Source: Kitasatospora arboriphila
GTDB taxonomy: Bacteria; Actinomycetota; Actinomycetes; Mycobacteriales; Mycobacteriaceae
DNA: 64,000 bases
Direction: 5' to 3'
NCBI RefSeq assembly: GCF_000717275.1
Contig: NZ_JNYV01000008.1
Coordinates: 124,001 to 188,000, forward strand
Shown: piece after piece, positions 8,766 to 18,370 of the stretch
Layout of the letters: each line of letters opens with the position of its first letter
Numbering within the stretch: the stretch's first letter is position 1
The notes under the pieces: generated by a model
The model's database searches: none
Told to the model about the DNA's origin: nothing
What the model saw: the letters and a program-made list of their open reading frames with translations, nothing else
Made by a program: the position numbers and the translations under genes

Positions 8766-9949
8766 CCCAGCATCCTCTGCGCGAATCCGCGCTGGCGTGC
8801 GGCTATCCGCTCACGCCAGCCTGCCTCGTCGATGGTGTTGGACTCGAAGTGCGGCAGGTGGTCGGGGACGTCGGCCACGTTGACGATCGCGACGGTGGGC
8901 CCATCGGACTCGGTCAGCTCGCGGTCGACCCGCTGCCACCGGAACTGCGCGATACCCCGCTGTTTACCGGTTGTCTCGATCCAGTTGGCGATGCCCGGAT
9001 TCTGCCTGCTGACCACCAGGCGGATCATTCCGTCCGGATCCACCTGCGCCTGAGCAGAATTGAGGCTGGTCTGGTGATTGACGTAGTCCAGCGAGATGTA
9101 CCACATACTGCCCAGCTGGAAACCCTGGTACGGCGCATCGGATTTCGGCACCGTGATCACCATCGCCTCGTCGTCGGCGAGGTCGTAGTGACCCACCGAT
9201 GAGTACTGGGTGCTCAGCCCACCCGGCGTCAGACGGGGCGCGGTCAAGGTGTTCACCGGCAGGTCCAGGTAGAACCACTTCGGAAAGTTGAACCAGGTGT
9301 TGATCCGCGACAGCAACATCTTGCCGGCCACCTGATAGCGGCGGGTGATCTGCGCAAGGTCGGGCTCCACCGGCGCGCTGCCCACTGTGTCGACCCGCTC
9401 GATCCGGATCTGCCCCTTTTCCTGCATCCAGTCGCTGTACACCTCGCGCACCGCGAGCATCGACGACCCCTCGCCGAGAACGAAGTAGTTGGGTCCCGGG
9501 TCGGCCTTGGGCGGTCCGAAGCGGAGCGTGTAGGTCCCGTCCGCTTCGATCCTCAGTCGACGGTCGTCGAAGGCGTCGTCGCCACCGGGAACGTCGGTCG
9601 CGGTGTAGTCACCCTTGAGAACCTGAAAACTGAGATCTGCTGTGTTGCCACGCTTTCCGGTGATCAGATACTCCGCGTCGGCCTGCACGTTCGCGTGGTA
9701 GTACAGCGTATCGGGATTGTCCAGCCCCATCTTCGTGTAGGGGCCCGTGGACGTGACGAAGAACGGGTGGGTCTTGCCATACGCCCATGCCATCTGCAGG
9801 CTTGCGCGGATGCTGCCGCCGAGGTAGTCGTATCCCTCGGCCAGATCCTGCTCGTTGCGGATGAAATCAGCTGAGGTGATCAGCTTCTCGGCGTCGGCGA
9901 TGGCCGCGGCGAAAGGGGCGGTCACATCGTTCGTGACGGTTGTTGTCAT
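8762..9949 (-). CDS. DUF1214-domain protein in the steroid operon
   Basis: A 395-residue soluble protein without signal peptide or membrane segments. Its C-terminal half fits the DUF1214 beta-fold (W-F-N-F-P-K-W-F-Y-L-D-L-P and later W-Y-I-S-L-D-Y). No catalytic motif is recognisable and its function is unknown. AAGGGAG precedes the ATG. The gene starts 24 bases after hsaB and overlaps the SDR gene, so it is embedded in the hsa operon. The likely M. tuberculosis counterpart is Rv3531c. A role in handling a steroid intermediate together with the SDR and sulfotransferase is inference from position only. Confidence 0.8.
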   Translation of the reverse strand: MTTTVTNDVTAPFAAAIADAEKLITSADFIRNEQDLAEGYDYLGGSIRASLQMAWAYGKTHPFFVTSTGPYTKMGLDNPDTLYYHANVQADAEYLITGKRGNTADLSFQVLKGDYTATDVPGGDDAFDDRRLRIEADGTYTLRFGPPKADPGPNYFVLGEGSSMLAVREVYSDWMQEKGQIRIERVDTVGSAPVEPDLAQITRRYQVAGKMLLSRINTWFNFPKWFYLDLPVNTLTAPRLTPGGLSTQYSSVGHYDLADDEAMVITVPKSDAPYQGFQLGSMWYISLDYVNHQTSLNSAQAQVDPDGMIRLVVSRQNPGIANWIETTGKQRGIAQFRWQRVDRELTESDGPTVAIVNVADVPDHLPHFESNTIDEAGWRERIAARQRGFAQRMLG

Positions 9950-9973
9950 CTCACTCCCTTGTGATGGCCGGAA

Positions 9974-10546
9974 CTACAGCCAGGTGTCCCCGCCGGTCCA
10001 GGTGAGGAAGTTCTCGAGCTCCGCCTGGGCCGGAGTGACCCGCGGATGTTCGGTGGACAGATAACCACCACGGTAGAACAGCAAAGGCTTGTCTTGCAGC
10101 ACTTCTCCCAAAGTCTGCACCCGGCCTATCGCGATGAAATGGTCGCCGCCGTCATCGACGCGCTCCAGCGTGCAATCCACCCAGGACAACGAGTGCCGGA
10201 TGACGGGCAGGCCGAGAGGCGAGGGATCCCAGTCGATCCCGGCGAACTTGTCATCACCCGGTGCGCCGAAGGCGGCACTGACGTCCTGTTGGTTGGTCGA
10301 CAACACGTTGACGCAGAACTTTCCGCTCTGCTCGATGACCTTCCAGCTGCGGGACGTCTTCATCGGGCAGAACAGCACCAGTGGCGGATCGAGCGACAAG
10401 GCTGCAAACGATTGGCAGGCGAACCCCACTGGGACGTCATCGGTGGTCATCGTGGTGATCACGGTGACCCCGGTGCAGAACTGACCCATGGCCGTCCGGA
10501 ATTGCCGCGGGTCGAAATGATCTGAACCGCGTGGATGAGGGGACAT
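9974..10546 (-). CDS. hsaB: Flavin reductase HsaB
   Basis: A 190-residue flavin_reduct-domain protein with the F-A-C-Q-S-F-A-A-L-S-L-D-P-P-L-V-L-F pattern and N-terminal F-R-x-A-M-G-Q-F-C-T-G-V-T-V. It reduces FMN/FAD with NAD(P)H and supplies the flavin to the oxygenase HsaA, which hydroxylates the phenolic A-ring of the secosteroid 3-HSA. The start lies one base after the hsaC stop (TGACATG), giving tight coupling. Position in a hsaA-hsaC-hsaB run favours the steroid assignment over other two-component reductases. Confidence 0.9.
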   Translation of the reverse strand: MSPHPRGSDHFDPRQFRTAMGQFCTGVTVITTMTTDDVPVGFACQSFAALSLDPPLVLFCPMKTSRSWKVIEQSGKFCVNVLSTNQQDVSAAFGAPGDDKFAGIDWDPSPLGLPVIRHSLSWVDCTLERVDDGGDHFIAIGRVQTLGEVLQDKPLLFYRGGYLSTEHPRVTPAQAELENFLTWTGGDTWL

Positions 10547-10547
10547 G

Positions 10548-12687
<2,140 letters not shown>

Positions 12688-12733
12688 CGCGCGATTCCTA
12701 ACTCTCGTTCCACAAAGTCTTCTACGGCAAGAT

Positions 12734-12747
12734 TAGAACACGTTCTC
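12734..12747. promoter_or_regulatory. KstR box upstream of hsaA (one mismatch)
   Basis: TAGAACACGTTCTC matches TnnAACnnGTTnnA except for the last base. It lies in the hsaA/kshA divergent gap on the hsaA side. Confidence 0.72.
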
Positions 12748-12823
12748 ATTTATGTCGAGTACTGCAGGTTTACCCCGATTCATGCCGTTTTGATCACTTC
12801 CCTGGCGAGTACCTGACAAGTTT

Positions 12824-12837
12824 TGTAACATGTTCTA
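12824..12837. promoter_or_regulatory. KstR box upstream of kshA
   Basis: TGTAACATGTTCTA matches TnnAACnnGTTnnA exactly, 76 bp upstream of the kshA start. Two separate boxes in this 226-bp gap suggest one per divergent promoter. Confidence 0.8.
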
Positions 12838-12913
12838 GTAAGCGGGAACGCTTAAACCACGCGGCCCGGCACATGCCGACCCACAGCCGGCATCGATGAA
12901 CTAGGGAGCAGAC

Positions 12914-14134
12914 ATGACGAGTACGGAGTCGGAGTTGGAGCAGGGGGCCCGCCTGACAGCGGTTGACACCAGCGCAGACGGTGGCGCGGTACGCGAGATC
13001 GACACCGGCACACCTCCGACCCGATTCGCCCGCGGTTGGCATTGCCTCGGCCTTCTTGCCGATTTCGACGACGGCAAACCCCATCCGGTCACCGTGTTCG
13101 GCACCAAACTGGTCGTCTGGGTCGCCGACGGCGAGCTCAAGATCCTCGATGCGTACTGCCGGCACATGGGCGGCGACCTGTCGCAGGGCTCGATCAAGGA
13201 CGGCAACGTCGCCTGCCCGTTCCACGACTGGCGATGGAAGGCCAACGGGCGTTGCGCAGGCGTCCCGTATGCGAAACGGGCACCCAAACTGGCCAAGACC
13301 CGTTCGTGGCCGGGCATGATCCGCAACGCGCAGATCTTCGTCTACAACGACCCCGAGGGCAACCCGCCCCCCGACGACGTGATCATCCCCGAGCTCGACG
13401 AATTGAACAGCGACCAGTGGACCGGATGGACGTGGAACAAGATCGTCATCGAGGGTTCGAACTGCCGCGAGATCATCGACAACGTCGTCGACATGGCGCA
13501 CTTTTTCTATGTGCACTACTCGTTGCCCGACTACTTCAAGAACGTTTTCGAAGGCGAGACCGCTGCGCAGTACATGAACTCGCATGGGCGTCCGGACGTC
13601 GACATCATGACGGCTTACGGCGACACCAAACTCGAGTCCATCGCCGCCTACTACGGTCCTGCCTACATGCTCAACCCGATGGTGCAGTACTACGGCGGCT
13701 ATGCGATCGAGACGATCCTGACCAACTGCCACTACCCGATCGACAACAATTCATTTGTCCTCATGTACGGCGTCATCGCGAAGATCCCCGAGGGACTCAC
13801 CGCCGACCAGGCCGACAAGATGGCGACGAAGATCACCGCCGGTATCGAGGTGGGGTTCTTGCAAGACGTCGAGATCTGGAAACACAAGAGCCGCATCGAC
13901 AATCCGCTGCTGGTGGAAGAGGACGGTCCGGTCTACCAGCTTCGCCGCTGGTACGAACAGTTCTACGTCGACGTCGCCGACGTGACCGAGGAGATGACAC
14001 AGCGCTACGAATACGAGATCGACACCACCAAGGCCGTCGAGAACTGGAACATCGAGGTCCAGGAGAACATTCGCCTCAAGGCCGAGCGCGAGGCCGCGAA
14101 TGCCTCGACGCCCGAGACGGCTTCGGCCACGTGA
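12914..14134 (+). CDS. kshA: 3-ketosteroid 9alpha-hydroxylase oxygenase subunit KshA
   Basis: A 406-residue Rieske oxygenase. The [2Fe-2S] ligands are C82-x-H84 and C101-x2-H104 (C-R-H-M-G-G ... C-P-F-H-D-W-R-W). The mononuclear iron region N-V-V-D-M-A-H-F-F-Y-V-H carries His196 and His201. With a reductase (KshB, not in this window) it hydroxylates C9 of AD/ADD, which together with KstD opens ring B. AGGGAG precedes the ATG, and a KstR box is upstream. A small conserved gene follows 13 bp after the stop. Length fits the family (about 390-400). Confidence 0.95.
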   Translation: MTSTESELEQGARLTAVDTSADGGAVREIDTGTPPTRFARGWHCLGLLADFDDGKPHPVTVFGTKLVVWVADGELKILDAYCRHMGGDLSQGSIKDGNVACPFHDWRWKANGRCAGVPYAKRAPKLAKTRSWPGMIRNAQIFVYNDPEGNPPPDDVIIPELDELNSDQWTGWTWNKIVIEGSNCREIIDNVVDMAHFFYVHYSLPDYFKNVFEGETAAQYMNSHGRPDVDIMTAYGDTKLESIAAYYGPAYMLNPMVQYYGGYAIETILTNCHYPIDNNSFVLMYGVIAKIPEGLTADQADKMATKITAGIEVGFLQDVEIWKHKSRIDNPLLVEEDGPVYQLRRWYEQFYVDVADVTEEMTQRYEYEIDTTKAVENWNIEVQENIRLKAEREAANASTPETASAT

Positions 14135-14147
14135 TCGCCGACCCGTC

Positions 14148-14507
14148 ATGAGCATCAGTTGGTCGAAGGCTCCGGATCTCAGCACAGATCCGGAGCGCGG
14201 CCCAGCGGTTCGGGAAGCGACGTCGAGAGACAAAGAGCACTACCTACGCGGTGGGCTGCGGGAGATCGAGTGCCGCACCTGCCACGCCCACGTGATGGTG
14301 AAGAAGTACAGCCCCCACCACACGAGTGTCCAGTGGACAGCACAGGCACGAGAGCAATGTCCTGAACTCACCCGGATCCGGGCGGAAGGGGGAAACCCCG
14401 CAATGTTGCCGACATGCCCCCGACTCTCGGCCAGCATCGATCACGGTGTGAGCGAAGGGATCATCCCCAAGGAATCACCCGATGTCGACCCGGACGGCTA
14501 CTACTGA
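14148..14507 (+). CDS. Small conserved Cys/His protein downstream of kshA
   Basis: A 119-residue protein of unknown function, 13 bp after kshA and probably co-transcribed. The central part has C-R-T-C-H-A-H and a few residues later Y-S-P-H-H-T-S, followed by two further cysteines, a pattern able to bind zinc or iron. No signal peptide or membrane segment is seen. M. tuberculosis also has a small hypothetical gene after kshA (Rv3527), which may be the counterpart. ATG 14148 is preferred over an upstream start lying inside kshA. An accessory role for the Rieske oxygenase is only a guess. Confidence 0.72.
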   Translation: MSISWSKAPDLSTDPERGPAVREATSRDKEHYLRGGLREIECRTCHAHVMVKKYSPHHTSVQWTAQAREQCPELTRIRAEGGNPAMLPTCPRLSASIDHGVSEGIIPKESPDVDPDGYY

Positions 14508-14527
14508 CCCGGACAACTCGTAAAGAC

Positions 14528-14565
14528 AAGAACACCACTCGCGATCGATCGCGAGTGGTGTTCTT
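14528..14565. terminator. Perfect 38-bp palindrome, bidirectional terminator
   Basis: Two 19-bp arms meet without a spacer (centre between 14546 and 14547), flanked by T-rich sequence on both sides. It lies between convergent genes, 20 bp after the small kshA-linked gene and 12 bp before the next stop, so it can stop transcription in both directions. Confidence 0.8.
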
Positions 14566-14577
14566 CTGTCGTAATCC

Positions 14578-15528
14578 TCACTGTCCGTACGGACCGGGCC
14601 TCTGATTGCCCGAACCGGGCGGGCCGTAGTACGGCCCGGGCGCTTGTCCGTAACCTCCGCCCTGTCCGCCGGGAGTACCGAACTGTTGCGGCGGTGGACC
14701 GTAACCTTGTGGCTGACCGTAAGCCGGTGGCTGACCGTACCCTTGCGGCTGACCGTAGGCCTGTGGCTGCTGCGGACCGGACACCCCGGGCCCGGGCCGA
14801 TTCCCCTTACCCGCGGCCAAGGCCAGATAAGTGGCGACGCCGGCAGCGATCAAGGTGATGAACGCGCCGAGGACCACCAGCCACAGTGCCCACCCCGCGT
14901 CCACCTCAGAGGTGTCGCCGGCATCGCCGTCGATGACAACACTGCCCGGGTCGGCGATGAACACAAGGGACACGATCACCGCGACCAGTCCCAGAACCGT
15001 CCCGGCGATGGCCGCGATCGCGGGATACCTGTTGATGATCAACGGAACAGCAGCACCGGCCAGCAAGAGCCCGATGATGATCGTGGCGATGCCCGGCGCG
15101 CTGGTTTCGGCCTCTGCTTCGCTCTCGGCGTCGGCCACCTCACTCGAGTCGGCCGTGTCGTCGCCTGCGTCGATGGTCACCGAACCGAGGCCGCTGATCG
15201 ACACGCTCCCCACACCGAAGTCCTGTGACGCCCAGGTGAAAAAGCTGAACAGCACGATCAGCAGGCCGCCGACGGCAAGAGCGATGCCCGGGAACCTCAC
15301 CGCGGAATTGGACGACCTGGGAGCGAGCAGTCGACTCTTGACGGACGTCTGGTTCGGACCGGCGGAACCGAAGGCCGACTGATAACCGGATTGCTGCGGC
15401 GGGTAGACGGGTCCCGGTTGCTGGCCAGGTTGATAACCCCCGGGCTGGTACCCGCCGGGCTGATGGCCGCCGGGACCCCCAGGCGGCGGGAACCCACCGC
15501 TGTTTCCGGATGGCGGACCGTAGGTCAT
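14578..15528 (-). CDS. Pro/Gly/Gln-rich tail, four-TM membrane protein of unknown function
   Basis: A 316-residue protein. The N-terminal 75 residues are rich in Gly, Pro and Gln with repeats of G-G-Y-Q-P. Four hydrophobic segments follow (about residues 80-100, 150-170, 178-200 and 218-240), with acidic Asp/Glu/Ser-rich loops after the first and third. The C-terminal 75 residues repeat G-Q-P-Q-G-Y / G-Q-P-P-A-Y. Such low-complexity cytoplasmic tails occur in many actinobacterial membrane proteins. No function can be assigned. It is a single-gene unit downstream of the hsaEGF operon. Confidence 0.8.
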   Translation of the reverse strand: MTYGPPSGNSGGFPPPGGPGGHQPGGYQPGGYQPGQQPGPVYPPQQSGYQSAFGSAGPNQTSVKSRLLAPRSSNSAVRFPGIALAVGGLLIVLFSFFTWASQDFGVGSVSISGLGSVTIDAGDDTADSSEVADAESEAEAETSAPGIATIIIGLLLAGAAVPLIINRYPAIAAIAGTVLGLVAVIVSLVFIADPGSVVIDGDAGDTSEVDAGWALWLVVLGAFITLIAAGVATYLALAAGKGNRPGPGVSGPQQPQAYGQPQGYGQPPAYGQPQGYGPPPQQFGTPGGQGGGYGQAPGPYYGPPGSGNQRPGPYGQ

Positions 15529-15572
15529 GTTCTCCCCCTGATCAGTGCATCACCGACGCGCGGACGCACGCT

Positions 15573-15618
15573 CGGACCCCGATCGTAGCGTTCGGTGTTC
15601 GGTGGAGACCGGGGTCCG
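15573..15618. terminator. Inverted repeat behind hsaF (possible terminator)
   Basis: CGGACCCCG (15573-15581) and CGGGGTCCG (15610-15618) are perfect 9-bp arms separated by 28 bp, between the hsaF stop and the next gene's start. It may end the hsaEGF transcript. The long loop and absence of a T-run make this uncertain. Confidence 0.4.
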
Positions 15619-15648
15619 CGAGTCGGCGGCAACGCAGGCGGCGAACTC

Positions 15649-16467
15649 TCACACGCCGGCGTTCGCGTCCTGCTTCTTCTTGAGTTCCAAGGCGATGTCG
15701 ATCAGTTGGTCTTCCTGGCCGCCGACGAGCTTCCGACTGCCCGCCTCGATCAAGATCGCTGCGGCGGACACACCGTACTTCTCGGCGTGGCCCTCGGCGT
15801 GCTTGAGGAAAGAGCTGTAACACCCGGCGTAGCCCATCATCATCGCGGGCCGGTCGACCAGGCACTCGGTGGGCATGACCGGCCGCACCACGTCCTGCGC
15901 GGCATCGGCGATCTTCATGAAGTCGATACCGGTGCTGATGCCCAGCTTGTCGCAGACACCGACAAACGCCTCCACCGGCGTGTTGCCGGCGCCGGCACCG
16001 AAGCGGCGGACCGACCCATCGATCTGTTGAGCGCCCGCCCGAACGGCCGCAATGGAATTGGCGACGGCGATGTCGAGGTTCTCATGGCCGTGGAAGCCGA
16101 TCTGAGCGTCGTCCCCCAGCTCGGCACGCAATGCGGACACCCGATCCGACACCTGCTCCAGCACCAGTGCGCCGGCCGAATCGACGACGTACACACACTG
16201 GCAACCCGCATCGGCCATGATCCGCGCCTGCTTCGCGAGCACCTCGGGAGGCTGACTGTGCGACATCATCAAGAATCCCACGGTCTCGAGCCCCAACTCA
16301 CGCGCCAACCCGAAGTGCTGAATCGACAAATCAGCCTCGGTGCAATGCGTTGCGATACGACAGATCTGCGCACCGTTGTCCTGCGCCGCCCGGATATCGT
16401 CCTTGATCCCCAGACCAGGCAACATCAAGCCATGAGGTCTGCCGAATCCGCGAACATCTCTAGACAC
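15649..16467 (-). pseudogene. hsaF: 4-hydroxy-2-oxovalerate aldolase HsaF, N-terminally deleted
   Basis: The remaining frame matches the DmpG/HsaF aldolase from M-L-P-G-L-G-x-K-D-D onward, including [10 protein letters not shown] and the metal-binding G-F-H-G-H-E-N. Family members are about 340 residues and begin with a D-T-T-L-R-D-G-S-H block carrying catalytic Arg, metal-ligand Asp and catalytic His. Here only a short stub (V-S-R-D-V-R-G-F-G) precedes the L-M-L-P-G segment, so about 75 residues are missing in frame. The GTG at 16467 overlaps the end of hsaG. The product should lack aldolase activity. Either a true deletion or an assembly error is possible. Confidence 0.78.
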
Positions 16468-17380
16468 CAACCTTTTCTGCCTTCTCGGCAAGCTTCTTCT
16501 TTGCGATCTCTTCGCCCACCTTGGTGGCCGCGGCGGTCATGATGTCGAGGTTGCCCGCGTACGGCGGCAGGAAGTCACCGGCGCCTTCGACCTCCACGAA
16601 GATCGACACCCGGGCCATCCCACCGTTGACCACGCTGGGCGGGTCGAACTGCGGCTCCTGCAACAGACGGTAACCCGGCACATATTGCTGGATTTCCTTC
16701 TCGCGATCCAAGATCGCCTGAGCGATGGCGTCGGTGTCGGCATCCTCCGGGATGGCGCAGAAGATGGTGTCGCGCATGATCATCGGCGGATCGGCCGGGT
16801 TGAGGATGATGATCGCCTTGCCGCGGTCGGCGCCACCGATCGTCTCGATTCCCCGCGATGTGGCACGCGTGAACTCATCGATGTTCGCGCGCGTTCCCGG
16901 TCCCGCCGATTCCGACGACACAGACGCCACGATCTCGGCGTACACCACCGGCACCACGGACGAGACGGCGTGAACCATCGGAATGGTCGCCTGGCCGCCG
17001 CAGGTGATCATGTTGGTGTTCGGCGCGTCGAGATGCTCCCGCAGGTTCGCCGGTGGAACCACGGCAGGGCCGATGGCGGCCGGGGTGAGGTCCACCGCGG
17101 TGATGCCGGCGGCCTCGTACTTCGGGGCGTACTCACGGTGTACGTAGGCCGAGGTGGCCTCGAAGATGATGTCCGGCTTCTCTTCTGACGCCAGCAGTTC
17201 GTCAGCCCCGCCCGCCATCGTGATGAGCCCGTGGTCGGCCGCACGCTTCATGCCCTCGGAGTCTGCGTCGATACCCACCATCCAGCGTGGTTCGATCACC
17301 TCCGAACGCGCCAACTTGTACATCAGGTCGGTCCCGATGTTGCCCGAACCGATGATTGCTGCAGTGACCTTCTGTGCCAC
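16460..17380 (-). CDS. hsaG: Acylating acetaldehyde/propanal dehydrogenase HsaG
   Basis: A 306-residue enzyme with the NAD-binding [10 protein letters not shown] at residues 11-20 and catalytic Cys127 in [11 protein letters not shown]. It oxidises the aldehyde released by HsaF to acyl-CoA, with substrate channelling inside the HsaF-HsaG complex. The C-terminal segment that contacts the aldolase appears complete. It lies 54 bp downstream of hsaE and overlaps the start of the hsaF remnant. With HsaF damaged, its channelled substrate would not be made here unless another aldolase gene exists. Confidence 0.94.
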   Translation of the reverse strand: MAQKVTAAIIGSGNIGTDLMYKLARSEVIEPRWMVGIDADSEGMKRAADHGLITMAGGADELLASEEKPDIIFEATSAYVHREYAPKYEAAGITAVDLTPAAIGPAVVPPANLREHLDAPNTNMITCGGQATIPMVHAVSSVVPVVYAEIVASVSSESAGPGTRANIDEFTRATSRGIETIGGADRGKAIIILNPADPPMIMRDTIFCAIPEDADTDAIAQAILDREKEIQQYVPGYRLLQEPQFDPPSVVNGGMARVSIFVEVEGAGDFLPPYAGNLDIMTAAATKVGEEIAKKKLAEKAEKVGV

Positions 17381-17434
17381 GGGTGGTGCTCCTAACCTCA
17401 GGTCTTGCCAAAGTTTGTGGTGATGTCTGCGGTG

Positions 17435-18223
17435 CTACGTGAAATCCAGGGTGACGCTGCCGAGTCCGGCGAACTGTGCGACGAAGTGGTCGCCCGACCG
17501 GATGTCTATCGCCCGGGTGGCGGTGCCCGGAAGAATGACGTCACCCTTTCGCAGGCGAACACCGAAGCTCTCGACCTTGCGTGCCAGCCAGGACACCGCG
17601 TTGAGCGGATGACCGAGCACCGCACTCGAGTTGCCCTCGGCGATCAACTCGTCGTTGCGGTGCAGGGTGGCGTCGATGTTGCCGGTGTCGATGTCGGAGA
17701 TGCGGACGCGCTGTTCGCCCAGCACCCAACCGCACGACGACGCGTTGTCGGCAATGGTGTCGGGCAGAGAGATCTTCCAGTCGCGGATGCGGCTGTCGAT
17801 CAGTTCGATCGAGGGAACCACCCACTCGACCGCCGCGATCACGTCGTCGTTGGTGCAGCCCGCACCTGGCAGATCAGCGCCGAGGATGAAACCGACCTCG
17901 ACCTCGACCCGGGGATAGCAGAACTTGGTGGCATCGATCGGCGTGTGCTCGTGATACTGCATCACGTCGAGCAGGTGACCGTAGTCCGGCTCGTCGACAC
18001 CCATCATCTTCTGCATCGCCTCAGACGCCAGGCCCACCTTGTGGCCTGCGACCGACGCACCCGCCTCGAGCCGTCTGCGGATGTTGATCAGTTGGATCTC
18101 GTAGGCGTCTGTGACGTCGAGATCCGGGTGGCTCACCACCGGTGGATCGATGGCGACCGCGGTCGCCTCGGCCCGGGCCAGATTGTCGGCGATACGCTGA
18201 CGTTCCTGGTCGGAAACGGTCAC
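17435..18223 (-). CDS. hsaE: 2-hydroxypenta/hexa-2,4-dienoate hydratase HsaE
   Basis: A 262-residue MhpD-type hydratase with G-H-K-V-G-L, the metal-binding E-V-E-V-G-F-I-L and the late A-V-L-G-H-P-L-N-A-V-S-W-L segment. It hydrates the dienoate released after ring A/B side-product cleavage to 4-hydroxy-2-oxo acid. The GTG at 18223 is preferred to an upstream start because GGAGGAG lies six bases before it and a KstR-like box lies just upstream. It heads the hsaE-hsaG-hsaF unit, divergent from kstD, the same arrangement as in M. tuberculosis. Confidence 0.93.
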   Translation of the reverse strand: MTVSDQERQRIADNLARAEATAVAIDPPVVSHPDLDVTDAYEIQLINIRRRLEAGASVAGHKVGLASEAMQKMMGVDEPDYGHLLDVMQYHEHTPIDATKFCYPRVEVEVGFILGADLPGAGCTNDDVIAAVEWVVPSIELIDSRIRDWKISLPDTIADNASSCGWVLGEQRVRISDIDTGNIDATLHRNDELIAEGNSSAVLGHPLNAVSWLARKVESFGVRLRKGDVILPGTATRAIDIRSGDHFVAQFAGLGSVTLDFT

Positions 18224-18255
18224 TGGTGGCTCCTCCTGCAGTACGAGCTGGGCAC

Positions 18256-18269
18256 TGGAACGTGTTTCT
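18256..18269. promoter_or_regulatory. KstR-like box upstream of hsaE (one mismatch)
   Basis: TGGAACGTGTTTCT fits TnnAACnnGTTnnA except the last base, 33 bp before the hsaE start. Confidence 0.6.
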
Positions 18270-18335
18270 GTTTTGCGGCTGTCAGGCACTCGCCAATGCC
18301 TTCCAGGCTGGTATAGCCTGCCATGGACGTGAGTT

Positions 18336-18349
18336 TATAACGTGTTCTA
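18336..18349. promoter_or_regulatory. KstR box upstream of kstD
   Basis: TATAACGTGTTCTA matches the consensus exactly, 22 bp before the first possible kstD start. Confidence 0.8.
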
Positions 18350-18370
18350 CCTAGAGGGTAGAGCTCGGCA

